Positions 32,753 through 48,800 of a DNA stretch of 64,000 bases are shown in pieces. The first letter of the stretch is position 1; each line of letters opens with the position of its first letter. The notes beneath the pieces were generated by a model, which saw only the letters and a list, made by a program, of their open reading frames with translations, did not search any database and was not told the origin of the DNA. Source of the DNA: Nemertoderma westbladi (taxonomy: Eukaryota; Xenacoelomorpha; Nemertodermatida; Nemertodermatidae); the NCBI GenBank assembly GCA_032718475.1, contig JAUCBJ010006683.1, forward strand, positions 1 to 64,000, written 5' to 3'. Made by a program: the position numbers and the translations under genes.

Positions 32753-35023
32753 CATAAAGGAGTACTAGTTCTAACTTCTGATTGATGGACTCCATATAGG
32801 AGTACTGGTTCTAACTGCTGTTTGATGGACTCCATATAGGAGTACTGGTTCTAATTTCCGATTGATGGAATCCATATAGAAGTACTGGTTCTAACTGCTG
32901 TATGATGGACTCCATATAGGAGTACTGGTTCTAACTTCTGATTGATGGACTCCATAAAGGAGTACTGGTTCTAACTTCTGATTGATGGACTCCATATAGG
33001 AGTACTGGTCCTATATAGGTGTACTGGTTGGTTCCAACAGCTGTATGATGGACTCCATATAGGAGTACTGGTTCTAACTGCGGTATGATGGACTCCATAT
33101 AGGAGTACTGGTTCTAACTGCTGTATGATGGACTCCATATAGGAGTACTGGTTCTAACTGCTGTATGATGGACTCCATATAGGAGTACTGGTTCTAACTG
33201 ATGTATGATGGACTCCATATAGGAGTACTGGTTCTAACTGCTGTATGATGGAATCACATAGGAATACTGGTTCCTGGTTCTATCTGCTGATTGATGCTCC
33301 ATATAGGAGTACTGGTTCTAACTGCTGTATGATGGACTCCATATAGGAGTACTGGTTCTAACAGCTGTATGATGGATACCATATAGGAGTACTGGTTCTA
33401 ACTGCTGTATGATGGACTCCATATAGGAGTACTGGTTCTAACTGCTGTATGATGGACTCCATATAGGAGTACTGGTTCTAACTGCTGTATGATGGACTCC
33501 ATATAGGAGTACTGGTTCTAACTGCTGTATGATGGACTCCATATAGGAGTACTGGTTCTAACTGCTGTATGATGGACTCCATATAGGAGTACTGGTTCTT
33601 ACTTCTGATTGATGGACTCCATATAGGAGTACTGGTTCTAACTGCTGTATGATGGACTCCATATAGGAGTACTGGTTCTAACTGCTGTATGATGGACTCC
33701 ATATAGGAGTACTGGTTCTAACTGCTGATTGATGGACTCCATATAGGAGTACTGGTTCTAACTGCTCTATGATGGACTCCATATCGGAGTACTGGTTCTA
33801 ACTGCTATATGATGGACTCCATATAGGAAGGAGTACTGGTTCTTACTTCTGTTTGATGGACTCCATATAGGAGTACTGGTTCTTACTTCTGATTGATGGA
33901 CTCCATATAGGAGTACTGGTTCTAACTGCTGTATGATGGACTCCATATAGGAGTACTGGTTCTAACTGCTGTATGATGGACTCCATATAGGAGTACTGGT
34001 TCTAACTGCTGTGGACTCCATATATGAGTACTGGTTCTAACTTGTGATCGATGGACTCCATATAGGAGTACTGGTTCTAACTGCTGTATGATGGACACTC
34101 CATATAGGAGTACTGGTTCTAACTGCTGTATGATGGACTCCATATAGGAGTACTGGTTCTAACTTCTTCTCGATGGACTCCATATAGGAGTACTGGTTCT
34201 AACTGCTGGACTCCATATAGGACTACTGGTTCTAACTGCCGTATGATGGACTCCATATAGGAGTACTGGTTCTAACTGCTGTATGATGGGCTCCATATAG
34301 GAGTACTGGTTCTAACTGCTGTATGATGGACTCCATATAGGAGTACTGGTTCTAACTTCTTCTCGATGGACTCCATATAGGAGTACTGGTTCTAACTGCT
34401 GGACTCCATATAGGAGTACTGGTTCTAACTGCCGTATGATGGACTCCATATAGGAGTACTGGTTCTAACTGCTGTATGATGGACTCCATATAGGAGTACT
34501 GGTTCTAACTTCTGATTGATGGACTCCATATAGGAGTACTGGTTCTAACTGATGTATGATGGACTCCACATAGGAGTACTGGTTCTAACTGCTATATAGG
34601 AGTACTGGTTCTAACTTCTGATTGATGGACTCCATATAGGAGTACTGGTTCTAACTGCTGTATGATGGGCTCCATATAGGAGTACTGGTTCTAACTTCTG
34701 ATTGATGGACTCCATATATAAGTACTGGTTCTAACTGCTGTATGATGGACTCCATATAGGAGTACTGATTTTAACTGCTGTATGATGGACTCCATATAGG
34801 AGTACTGGTTCTAACTGCTGTATGATGGACCCCATATAGAAGTACTGGTTCTAACTGCTGATTGATGAACTCCATATAGGAGTACTGATTCTAACTGCTG
34901 TATGATGGACTCCATATAGGAGTACTGGTTCAAACTGCTGTATGATGGACTCCATATAGGAGTACTGGTTCTAACTTCTGTATGATGGACTCCATATAGG
35001 AGTTCTAACTGCTGTATGACTGG
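32753..35023. repeat. 2.27-kb segmental duplication (offset 2663)
   Basis: This repeats about 30090-32360. Shared marks are GCTGTCATAAAGG (32751), the TTCCTGGTTCTATC block (33271), CTTGTGATCGATGG, GGACACTCC, CTTCTTCTCGATGG and GCTATATAGGAG. It makes parts of this sequence three-fold with the preceding pair. Confidence 0.85.
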
Positions 35024-35699
35024 ACTCCATATAGGAGTACTGGTTCTAACTTCTGATTGATGGACTCCATATAGGAGTACTGGTTCTAACTGCTGTATGA
35101 TGGGCTCCATATAGGAGTACTGGTTCTAACTTCTGATTGATGGACTCCATATATGAGTACTGGTTCTAACTGCTGTATGATGGACTCCATATAGGAGTAC
35201 TGATTTTAACTGCTGTATGATGGACTCCATATAGGAGTACTGGTTCTAACTGCTGTATGATGGACCCCTTATAGGAGTACTGGTTCTAACTGCTGTATGA
35301 TGGACTCCATATAGGAGTACTGGTTCTAACTGCTGTATGATGGACTCCATATAGGAGTACTGGTTCTAACTGCTGTATCGATGGACTCCATATAGGAGTA
35401 CTGGTTCTAACTGCTGTATGATGGACTCCATATAGGAGTTCTAACTGCTGTATGATGGACTCCATATAGGAGTACTGGTTCTAACTTCTGATTGATGGAC
35501 TCCATATAGGAGTACTGGTTCTAACTGCTGTATGATGGGCTCCATATAGGAGTACTGGTTCTAACTTCTGATTGATGGACTCCATATATGAGTACTGGTT
35601 CTAACTGCTGTATGATGGACTCCATATAGGAGTACTGATTTTAACTGCTGTATGATGGACTCCATATAGGAGTACTGATTTTAACTGCTGCATGATGGA

Positions 35700-38497
35700 C
35701 TCCATATAGGAGTACTGGTTCAAACTGCTGTATGATGGGCTCCATATAGGAGTACTGGTTCTAACTTCTGATTGATGGACTCCATATATGAGTACTGGTT
35801 CTAACTGCTGTATGATGGACTCCATATAGGAGTACTGATTTTAACTGCTGTATGATGGACTCCATATAGGAGTACTGGTTCTAACTGCTGTATGATGGAC
35901 TCCATATAGGAGCACTGGTTCTAACTGCTGTATGATTGACTCCATATAGGAGTACTGATTCTAACTGCTGTATGATGGACTCCATATAGGAGTTCTAACT
36001 GCTGTATGATGGACTCCATATAGGAGTACTGGTTCTAACTTCTGATTGATGGACTCCATATAGGAGTACTGGTTCTAACTGATGTATGATGGACTCCACA
36101 TAGGAGTACTGGTTCTAACTGCTATATAGGAGTACTGGTTCTAACTTCTGATTGATGGACTCCATATAGGAGTACTGGTTCTAACTGCTGTATGATGGGC
36201 TCCATATAGGAGTACTGGTTCTAACTTCTGATTGATGGACTCCATATATAAGTACTGGTTCTAACTGCTGTATGATGGACTCCATATAGGAGTACTGATT
36301 TTAACTGCTGTATGATGGACTCCATATAGGAGTACTGGTTCTAACTGCTGTATGATGGACCCCATATAGAAGTACTGGTTCTAACTGCTGATTGATGAAC
36401 TCCATATAGGAGTACTGATTCTAACTGCTGTATGATGGACTCCATATAGGAGTACTGGTTCAAACTGCTGTATGATGGACTCCATATAGGAGTACTGATT
36501 CTAACTTCTGTATGATGGACTCCATATAGGAGTTCTAACTGCTGTATGATGGACTCCATATAGGAGTACTGGTTCTAACTTCTGATTGATGGACTCCATA
36601 TAGGAGTACTGGTTCTAACTGCTGTATGATGGGCTCCATATAGGAGTACTGGTTCTAACTTCTGATTGATGGACTCCATATATGAGTACTGGTTCTAACT
36701 GCTGTATGATGGACTCCATATAGGAGTACTGATTTTAACTGCTGTATGATGGACTCCATATAGGAGTACTGGTTCTAACTGCTGTATGATGGACCCCATA
36801 TAGGAGTACTGGTTCTAACTGCTGTATGATGGACTCCATATAGGAGTACTGGTTCTAACTGCTGTATGATGGACTCCATATAGGAGTACTGGTTCTAACT
36901 TCTTCTCGATGGACTCCATATAGGAGTACTGGTTCTAACTGCTGGACTCCATATAGGAGTACTGGTTCTAACTGCCGTATGATGGACTCCATATAGGAGT
37001 ACTGGTTCTAACTGCTGTATGATGGGCTCCATATAGGAGTACTGGTTCTAACTTCTGATTGATGGACTCCATATATGAGTACTGGTTCTAACTGCTGTAT
37101 GATGGACTCCATATAGGAGTACTGATTTTAACTGCTGCATGATGGACTCCATATAGGAGTACTGGTTCAAACTGCTGTATGATGGGCTCCATATAGGAGT
37201 ACTGGTTCTAACTTCTGATTGATGGACTCCATATATGAGTACTGGTTCTAACTGCTGTATGATGGACTCCATATAGGAGTACTGATTTTAACTGCTGTAT
37301 GATGGACTCCATATAGGAGTACTGGTTCTAACTGCTGTATGATGGACTCCATATAGGAGCACTGGTTCTAACTGCTGTATGATTGACTCCATATAGGAGT
37401 ACTGATTCTAACTGCTGTATGATGGACTCCATATAGGAGTTCTAACTGCTGTATGATGGACTCCATATAGGAGTACTGGTTCTAACTTCTGATTGATGGA
37501 CTCCATATAGGAGTACTGGTTCTAACTGATGTATGATGGACTCCACATAGGAGTACTGGTTCTAACTGCTATATAGGAGTACTGGTTCTAACTTCTGATT
37601 GATGGACTCCATATAGGAGTACTGGTTCTAACTGCTGTATGATGGGCTCCATATAGGAGTACTGGTTCTAACTTCTGATTGATGGACTCCATATATGAGT
37701 ACTGGTTCTAACTGCTGTATGATGGACTCCATATAGGAGTACTGATTTTAACTGCTGTATGATGGACTCCATATAGGAGTACTGGTTCTAACTGCTGTAT
37801 GATGGACCCCTTATAGAAGTACTGGTTCTAACTGCTGATTGATGAACTCCATATAGGAGTACTGATTCTAACTGCTGTATGATGGACTCCATATAGGAGT
37901 ACTGGTTCAAACTGCTGTATGATGGACTCCATATAGGAGTACTGATTCTAACTGCTGTATGATGGACTCCATATAGGAGTTCTAACTGCTGTATGATGGA
38001 CTCCATATAGGAGTACTGGTTCTAACTTCTGATTGATGGACTCCATATAGGAGTACTGGTTCTAACTGCTGTATGATGGGCTCCATATAGGAGTACTGGT
38101 TCTAACTTCTGATTGATGGACTCCATATATGAGTACTGGTTCTAACTGCTGTATGATGGACTCCATATAGGAGTACTGATTTTAACTGCTGTATGATGGA
38201 CTCCATATAGGAGTACTGGTTCTAACTGCTGTATGATGGACCCCATATAGGAGTACTGGTTCTAACTGCTGATTGATGAACTCCATATAGGAGTACTGAT
38301 TCTAACTGCTGTATGATAGACTCCATATAGGAGTACTGGTTCAAACTGCTGTATGATGGACTCCATATAGGAGTACTGGTTCTAACTGCTGTATGATGGA
38401 CTCCATATAGGAGCACTGGTTCTAACTGCTGTATGATTGACTCCATATAGGAGTACTGATTCTAACTGCTGTGGACTCCATATAGGAGTACTGGTTC
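35700..38497. repeat. 1447-bp tandem duplication pair
   Basis: About 35700-37050 recurs at about 37147-38497. The GGTTCAAAC variant at 35717 returns at 37164, and the GGACCCC/AGAAGTACTGG monomer near 36356 returns near 37803. Small monomer-number differences occur inside. Confidence 0.78.
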
Positions 38498-41400
38498 TAA
38501 CTTCTGATCGATGGACTCCATATAGGAGTACTGGTTCTAACTTATGATTGATGGACTGACTCCATATAGGAGTACTGGTTCTAACTGCTGTATGATGGAC
38601 TCCATATAGGAGTACTGGTTCTAACTTCTGATCGATGTACTCCATATAGGAGGGGTACTGGTTCTAACTGCTGTATGATGGACTCCATATAGGAGTACTG
38701 GTTCTAACTGCTGTATGATGGACTCCATATAGGAGTACTGGTTTTAACTTCTGATTGATGGACTCCATAAAGGAGTGCTAGTTCTAACTTCTGATTGATG
38801 GACTCCATATAGGAGTACTGGTTCTAACTGCTATATGATGGACTCCATATAGGAGTACTGGTTCTAACTTCTGATTGATGGAATCCATATAGGAGTACTG
38901 GTTCTAACTTCTGATTGATGGACTCCATAAAGGAGTACTGGTTCTAACTTCTGATTGATGGACTCCATATAGGAGTACTGGTCCTATATAGGTGTACTGA
39001 TTCTAACTGCTGTATGATGGTCTCCATATAGAAGTACTGGTTCTGACTGCTGTATGATGGACTCCATATAGGAGTACTGGTTCTATCTGCTGTATGATGG
39101 ACTCCATATAGGAAGGAGTATTGGTTCTAACTGCTGTATGATAAACTCCATATAGGAGTACTGGTTCTAACTTCTGATCGATGGACTCCATATAGGAGTA
39201 CTGGTTCTAACTGCTGTATGATGGACTCCATATAGGAGTACTGGTTCTAACTGCTGTATGATGGACTCCATATAGGAGTACTGGTTCTAACTTCTGATCG
39301 ATGGACTCCATATAGGAGTACTGGTTCTAACTGCTGTATGATGGACTCCATATAGGAGTACTGGTTCTAACTGCCGTATGATGGACTCCATATAGGAGTA
39401 CTGGTTCTAACTGCTGTATGATGGACTCCATATAGGAGTACTGGTTCTAACTGCTGTATGATGGACTCCATATAGGAGCACTGGTTCTAACTTCTGATCG
39501 ATGGACTCCATATAGGAGTACTGGTTCTAACTGCTGTATGATGGACTCCATATAGGAGTACTGGTTCTAACTGCCATATGATGGACTCCATATAGGAGTA
39601 CTGGTTCTAACTGCTGTATAATGGACTCCATATAGGAGTACTGGTTCTAACTGCTGTATGATGGACTCCATATAGGAGTACTGGTTCTAACTTCTGATCG
39701 ATGGACTCCATATAGGAGTACTGGTTCTAACTGCTGTATGATGGACTCCATATAGGAGTACTGGTTCTAACTGCTGTATGATGGACTCCATATAGGAGTA
39801 CTGATTCTAACTGCTGTGGACTCCATATAGGAGTACTGGTACTAACTGCTGTATGATGGACTCCATATAGGAGTACTGGTTCTAACTGCTGTATGATGGA
39901 CTCCATATAGGAGTACTGGTTCTAACTGCTGTATGATGGACTCCATATAGGAGTACTGGTTCTAACTTCTGATCGATGGACTCCATATAGGAGTACTGGT
40001 TCTAACTGCTGTATGATGGACTCGATATAGGAGTACTGGTTCTAACTGCCGTATGATGGACTCCATATAGGAGTACTGGTTCTAACTGCTGTATGATGGA
40101 CTCCATATAGGAGTACTGATTCTAACTGCTGTTTGATGGACTCCATATAGGAGTACTGGTTCTAACTGCTGTATGATGGACTCCATATAGGAGTACTGAT
40201 TCTAACTGCTGATTGATGAACTCCATATAGGAGTACTGATTCTAACTGCTGTATGATGGACTCCATATAGGAGTACTGGTTCTAACTGCTGTATGATGGA
40301 CTCCATATAGGAGTACTGGTTCTAACTGATTCTAACTTCTGATTGATGGACTCCATAAAGGAGTACTGGTTCTAACTTCTGATTGATGGACTCCATATAG
40401 GAGTACTGGTTCTAACTTCTGATTGATGGACTCCATATAGGAGTACTGGTTCTAACTGCTGTATGATGGACTCCATATAGGAGTACTGGTTCTAACTGCT
40501 GATTGATGAACTCCATATAGGAGTACTGATTCTAACTGCTGTATGATGGACTCCATATAGGAGTACTGGTTCTAACTGCTGTATGATGGACTACATATAG
40601 GAGTACTGGTTCTAACTGATTCTAACTTCTGATTGATGGACTCCATAAAGGAGTACTGGTTCTAACTTCTGATTGATGGTCTCCATATAGGAGTACTGGT
40701 TCTATCTGCTGTATGATGGACTCCATATAGGAAGGAGTACTGGTTCTAACTTCTGATTGATGGAATCCATATAGGAGTACTGGTTCTAACTGCTGTATGA
40801 TGGACTCCATATAGGAGTACTGATTCTAACTGCTGTATGATGGACTCCATATAGGAGTACTGGTTCTATCTGCTGTATGATGGACTCCATATAGGAAGGA
40901 GTACTGGTTCTAACTTCTGATTGATGGAATCCATATAGGAGTACTGGTTCTAACTTCTGATTGATGGACTCCATATAGGAGTACTGGTTCTAACTGCTGT
41001 ATGATGGACTCCATATAGGAGTACTGATTCTAACTGCTGTATGATGGACTCCATATAGGAGTACTGGTTCTAACTGCTGTATGATGGACTCCATATAGGA
41101 GTACTGGTTCTAACTGCTGTATGATGGACTCCATATAGGAGTACTGGTTCTAACTTATGATTGATGGACTGACTCCATATAGGAGTACTGGTTCTAACTT
41201 CTGATTGATGGACTCCATATAGGAGTACTGGTTCTAACTGCTGTATGATGGACTCCATATAGGAGTACTGGTTCTAACTCATGATTGATGGACTGACTCC
41301 ATATAGGAGTACTGGTTCTAACTGCTGTATGATGGACTCCATATAGGAGTACTGGTTCTAACTTATGATTGATGGACTGACTCCATATAGGAGTACTGGT

Positions 41401-42820
41401 TCTAACTTCTGATTGATGGACTCCATATAGGAGTACTGGTTGTAACTGCTGTATGATGGACTCCATATAGGAGTACTGGTTCTAACTGCTGTATGATGGA
41501 CTCCATATAGGAGTACTGGTTCTAACTTATGATTGATGGACTGACTCCATATAGGAGTACTGGTTCTAACTTCTGATTGATGGACTCCATATAGGAGTAC
41601 TGGTTCTAACTTATGATTGATGGACTGACTCCATATAGGAGTACTGGTTCTAACTTCTGATTGATGGACTCCATATAGGAGTACTGGTTCTAACTGCTGT
41701 ATGATGGACTCCATATAGGAGTACTGGTTCTAACTGCCGTATGATGGACTCCATATAGGAGTACTGGTTCTAACTGCTGTATGATGGACTCCATATAGGA
41801 GTACTGGTTCTAATTGCTGTATGATGGACTCCATATAGGAGTACTGGTTCTAACTTCTGATCGATGGACTCCATATAGGAGTACTGGTTCTAACTGCTGT
41901 ATGATGGACTCCATATAGGAGTACTGGTTCTAACTGCTGTATGATGGACTCCATATAGGAGTACTGGTTCTAACTTCTGATCGATGGACTCCATATAGGA
42001 GTACTGGTTCTCACTGCTGTATGATGGACTCCATATAGGAGTACTGGTTCTAACTGCTGTATGATGGACTCCATATAGGAGTACTGGTTCTAACTTCTGA
42101 TCGATGGACTCCATATAGGAGTACTGGTTCTAACTGCTGTATGATGGACTCCATATAGGAGTACTGGTTCTAACTGCTGTATGATGGACTCCATATAGGA
42201 GTACTGATTCTAACTGCTGTGGACTCCATATAGGAGTACTGGTTCTAACTGCTGTATGATGGACTCCATATAGGAGTACTGGTTCTAACTGCTGTATGAT
42301 GGACTCCATATAGGAGTACTGGTTCTAACTGCTGTATGATGGACTCCATATAAGAGTACTGGTTCTAACTTCTGATCGATGGACTCCATATAGGAGTACT
42401 GGTTCTAACTGCTGTATGATGGACTCCATATAGGAGTACTGGTTCTAACTGCCGTATGATGGACTCCATATAGGAGTACTGGTTCTAACTGCTGTATGTT
42501 GGACTCCATATAGGAGTACTGATTCTAACTGCTGTTTGATGGACTCCATATAGGAGTACTGGTTCTAACTGCTGTATGATGGACTCCATATAGGAGTACT
42601 GGTTCTAACTGCTGATTGATGAACTCCATATAGGAGTACTGGTTCTAACTGCTGTATGATGGACTCCATATAGGAGTACTGGTTCTAACTGCCGTATGAT
42701 GGACTCCATATAGGAGTACTGGTTCTAACTGCTGTATGATGGACTCCATATAGGAGTACTGGTTCTAACTGCTGTATGATGGACTCCACATAGGAGTACT
42801 GATTCTAACTGCTGTATGAT

Positions 42821-45800
42821 GGTCTCCATATAGAAGTACTGGTTCTGACTGCTGTATGATGGACTCCATATAGGAGTACTGGTTCTAACTTATGATTGAT
42901 GGACTGACTCCATATAGGAGTACTGGTTCTAACTTCTGATTGATGGACTCCATATAGGAGTACTGGTTCTAACTGCTGTATGATGGACTCCATATAGGAG
43001 TACTGGTTCTAACTTATGATTGATGGACTGACTCCATATAGGAGTACTGGTTCTAACTGCTGTATGATGGACTCCATATAGGAGTACTGGTTCTAACTTA
43101 TGATTGATGGACTGACTCCATATAGGAGTACTGGTTCTAACTTCTGATTGATGGACTGACTCCATATAGGAGTACTGGTTCTAACTTCTGATTGATGGAC
43201 TCCATATAGGAGTACTGGTTCTAACTTATGATTGATGGACTGACTCCATATAGGAGTACTGGTTCTAACTTCTGATTGATGGACTCCATATAGGAGTACT
43301 GGTTCTAACTGCTGTATGATGGACTCCATATAGGAGTACTGGTTCTAACTGCCGTATGATGGACTCCATATAGGAGTACTGGTTCTAACTGCTGTATGAT
43401 GGACTCCATATAGGAGTACTGGTTCTAATTGCTGTATGATGGACTCCATATAGGAGTACTGGTTCTAACTTCTGATCGATGGACTCTATATAGGAGTACT
43501 GGTTCTAACTGCTGTATGATGGACTCCATATAGGAGTACTGGTTCTAACTGCTGTATGATGGACTCCATATAGGAGTACTGGTTCTAACTTCTGATCGAT
43601 GGACTCCATATAGGAGTACTGGTTCTCACTGCTGTATGATGGACTCCATATAGGAGTACTGGTTCTAACTGCTGTATGATGGACTCCATATAGGAGTACT
43701 GGTTCTAACTTCTGATTGATGGACTCCATATAGGAGTACTGGTTCTAACTGCAGTATGATGGACTCCATATAGGAGTACTGGTTCTAACTGCTGTATGAT
43801 GGACTCCATATAGGAGTACTGATTCTAACTGCTGTGGACTCCATATAGGAGTACTGGTTCTAACTGCTGTATGATGGACTCCATATAGGAGTACTGGTTC
43901 TAACTGCTGTATGATGGACTCCATATAGGAGTACTGGTTCTAACTGCTGTATGATGGACTCCATATAAGAGTACTGGTTCTAACTTCTGATCGATGGACT
44001 CCATATAGGAGTACTGGTTCTAACTGCTGTATGATGGACTCCATATAGGAGTACTGGTTCTAACTGCCGTATGATGGACTCCATATAGGAGTACTGGTTC
44101 TAACTGCTGTATGATGGACTCCATATAGGAGTACTGATTCTAACTGCTGTTTGATGGACTCCATATAGGAGTACTGGTTCTAACTGCTGTATGATGGACT
44201 CCATATAGGAGTACTGGTTCTAACTGCTGATTGATGAACTCCATATAGGAGTACTGGTTCTAACTGCTGTATGATGGACTCCATATAGGAGTACTGATTC
44301 TAACTGCTGTATGATGGACTCCATATAGGAGTACTGGTTCTATCTGCTGTATGATGGACTCCATATAGGAGTTCTGATTCTAACTGCTGTTTGATGGACT
44401 CCATATAGGAGTACTGGTTCTAACTGCTGTATGATGGACTCCACATAAGAGTACTGGTTCTAACTTCTGATCGATGGACTCCATATAGGAGTACTGGTTC
44501 TAACTGCTGTATGATGGACTCCATATAGGAGTACTGGTTCTAACTGCCGTATGATGGACTCCATATAGGAGTACTGGTTCTAACTGCTGTATGTTGGACT
44601 CCATATAGGAGTACTGATTCTAACTGCTGTTTGATGGACTCCATATAGGAGTACTGGTTCTAACTGCTGTATGATGGACTCCATATAGGAGTACTGGTTC
44701 TAACTGCTGATTGATGGAACTCCATATAGGAGTACTGGTTCTAACTGCTGTATGATGGACTCCATATAGGAGTACTGGTTCTAACTGCCGTATGATGGAC
44801 TCCATATAGGAGTACTGGTTCTAACTGCTGTATGATGGACTCCATATAGGAGTACTGGTTCTAACTGCTGTATGATGGACTCCACATAGGAGTACTGATT
44901 CTAACTGCTGTATGATGGTCTCCATATAGAAGTACTGGTTCTGACTGCTGTATGATGGACTCCATATAGGAGTACTGGTTCTAACTTATGATTGATGGAC
45001 TGACTCCATATAGGAGTACTGGTTCTAACTTCTGATTGATGGACTCCATATAGGAGTACTGGTTCTAACTGCTGTATGATGGACTCCATATAGGAGTACT
45101 GGTTCTAACTTATGATTGATGGACTGACTCCATATAGGAGTACTGGTTCTAACTGCTGTATGATGGACTCCATATAGGAGTACTGGTTCTAACTTATGAT
45201 TGATGGACTGACTCCATATAGGAGTACTGGTTCTAACTTCTGATTGATGGACTGACTCCATATAGGAGTACTGGTTCTAACTTCTGATTGATGGACTCCA
45301 TATAGGAGTACTGGTTCTAACTTATGATTGATGGACTGACTCCATATAGGAGTACTGGTTCTAACTTCTGATTGATGGACTCCATATAGGAGTACTGGTT
45401 CTAACTGCTGTATGATGGACTCCATATAGGAGTACTGGTTCTAACTGCCGTATGATGGACTCCATATAGGAGTACTGGTTCTAACTGCTGTATGATGGAC
45501 TCCATATAGGAGTACTGGTTCTAATTGCTGTATGATGGACTCCATATAGGAGTACTGGTTCTAACTTCTGATCGATGGACTCTATATAGGAGTACTGGTT
45601 CTAACTGCTGTATGATGGACTCCATATAGGAGTACTGGTTCTAACTGCTGTATGATGGACTCCATATAGGAGTACTGGTTCTAACTTCTGATCGATGGAC
45701 TCCATATAGGAGTACTGGTTCTCACTGCTGTATGATGGACTCCATATAGGAGTACTGGTTCTAACTGCTGTATGATGGACTCCATATAGGAGTACTGGTT

Positions 45801-48800
45801 CTAACTTCTGATCGATGGACTCCATATAGGAGTACTGGTTCTAACTGCTGTATGATGGACTCCATATAGGAGTACTGGTTCTAACTGCTGTATGATGGAC
45901 TCCATATAGGAGTACTGATTCTAACTGCTGTGGACTCCATATAGGAGTACTGGTTCTAACTGCTGTATGATGGACTCCATATAGGAGTACTGGTTCTAAC
46001 TGCTGTATGATGGACTCCATATAGGAGTACTGGTTCTAACTGCTGTATGATGGACTCCATATAAGAGTACTGGTTCTAACTTCTGATCGATGGACTCCAT
46101 ATAGGAGTACTGGTTCTAACTGCTGTATGATGGACTCCATATAGGAGTACTGGTTCTAACTGCCGTATGATGGACTCCATATAGGAGTACTGGTTCTAAC
46201 TGCTGTATGATGGACTCCATATAGGAGTACTGATTCTAACTGCTGTTTGATGGACTCCATATAGGAGTACTGGTTCTAACTGCTGTATGATGGACTCCAT
46301 ATAGGAGTACTGGTTCTAACTGCTGATTGATGAACTCCATATAGGAGTACTGGTTCTAACTGCTGTATGATGGACTCCATATAGGAGTACTGGTTCTAAC
46401 TGCTGTATGATGGACTCCATATAGGAGTACTGGTTCTAACTGCTGTATGATGGACTCCATATAGGAGTACTGATTCTAACTGCTGTTTGATGGACTCCAT
46501 ATAGGAGTACTGGTTCTAACTGCTGTATGATGGACTCCACATAGGAGTACTGATTCTAACTGCTGTATGATGGTCTCCATATAGAAGTACTGGTTCTGAC
46601 TGCTGTATGATGGACTCCATATAGGAGTACTGGTTCTAACTTATGATTGATGGACTGACTCCATATAGGAGTACTGGTTCTAACTTCTGATTGATGGACT
46701 CCATATAGGAGTACTGGTTCTAACTGCTGTATGATGGACTCCATATAGGAGTACTGGTTCTAACTGCCGTATGATGGACTCCATATAGGAGTACTGGTTC
46801 TAACTGCTGTATGATGGACTCCATATAGGAGTACTGGTTCTAATTGCTGTATGATGGACTCCATATAGGAGTACTGGTTCTAACTTCTGATCGATGGACT
46901 CTATATAGGAGTACTGGTTCTAACTGCTGTATGATGGACTCCATATAGGAGTACTGGTTCTAACTGCTGTATGATGGACTCCATATAGGAGTACTGGTTC
47001 TAACTTCTGATCGATGGACTCCATATAGGAGTACTGGTTCTCACTGCTGTATGATGGACTCCATATAGGAGTACTGGTTCTAACTGCTGTATGATGGACT
47101 CCATATAGGAGTACTGGTTCTAACTTCTGATTGATGGACTCCATATAGGAGTACTGGTTCTAACTGCTGTATGATGGACTCCATATAGGAGTACTGGTTC
47201 TAACTGCTGTATGATGGACTCCATATAGGAGTACTGATTCTAACTGCTGTGGACTCCATATAGGAGTACTGGTTCTAACTGCTGTATGATGGACTCCATA
47301 TAGGAGTACTGGTTCTAACTGCTGTATGATGGACTCCATATAGGAGTACTGGTTCTAACTGCTGTATGATGGACTCCATATAAGAGTACTGGTTCTAACT
47401 TCTGATCGATGGACTCCATATAGGAGTACTGGTTCTAACTGCTGTATGATGGACTCCATATAGGAGTACTGGTTCTAACTGCCGTATGATGGACTCCATA
47501 TAGGAGTACTGGTTCTAACTGCTGTATGATGGACTCCATATAGGAGTACTGATTCTAACTGCTGTTTGATGGACTCCATATAGGAGTACTGGTTCTAACT
47601 GCTGTATGATGGACTCCATATAGGAGTACTGGTTCTAACTGCTGATTGATGAACTCCATATAGGAGTACTGGTTCTAACTGCTGTATGATGGACTCCATA
47701 TAGGAGTACTGGTTCTAACTGCTGTATGATGGACTCCATATAGGAGTACTGGTTCTATCTGCTGTATGATGGACTCCATATAGGAGTTCTGATTCTAACT
47801 GCTGTTTGATGGACTCCATATAGGAGTACTGGTTCTAACTGCTGTATGATGGACTCCACATAGGAGTACTGATTCTAACTGCTGTATGATGGTCTCCATA
47901 TAGAAGTACTGGTTCTGACTGCTGTATGATGGACTCCATATAGGAGTACTGGTTCTAACTTATGATTGATGGACTGACTCCATATAGGAGTACTGGTTCT
48001 AACTTCTGATTGATGGACTCCATATAGGAGTACTGGTTCTAACTGCTGTATGATGGACTCCATATAGGAGTACTGGTTCTAACTTATGATTGATGGACTG
48101 ACTCCATATAGGAGTACTGGTTCTAACTGCTGTATGATGGACTCCATATAGGAGTACTGGTTCTAACTTATGATTGATGGACTGACTCCATATAGGAGTA
48201 CTGGTTCTAACTTCTGATTGATGGACTCCATATAGGAGTACTGGTTCTAACTTATGATTGATGGACTGACTCCATATAGGAGTACTGGTTCTAACTTCTG
48301 ATTGATGGACTCCATATAGGAGTACTGGTTCTAACTTATGATTGATGGACTGACTCCATATAGGAGTACTGGTTCTAACTTCTGATTGATGGACTCCATA
48401 TAGGAGTACTGGTTCTAACTGCTGTATGATGGACTCCATATAGGAGTACTGGTTCTAACTGCCGTATGATGGACTCCATATAGGAGTACTGGTTCTAACT
48501 GCTGTATGATGGACTCCATATAGGAGTACTGGTTCTAATTGCTGTATGATGGACTCCATATAGGAGTACTGGTTCTAACTTCTGATCGATGGACTCCATA
48601 TAGGAGTACTGGTTCTAACTGCTGTATGATGGACTCCATATAGGAGTACTGGTTCTAACTGCTGTATGATGGACTCCATATAGGAGTACTGGTTCTAACT
48701 TCTGATCGATGGACTCCATATAGGAGTACTGGTTCTCACTGCTGTATGATGGACTCCATAAAGGAGTACTGGTTCTAACTGCTGTATGATGGACTCCATA

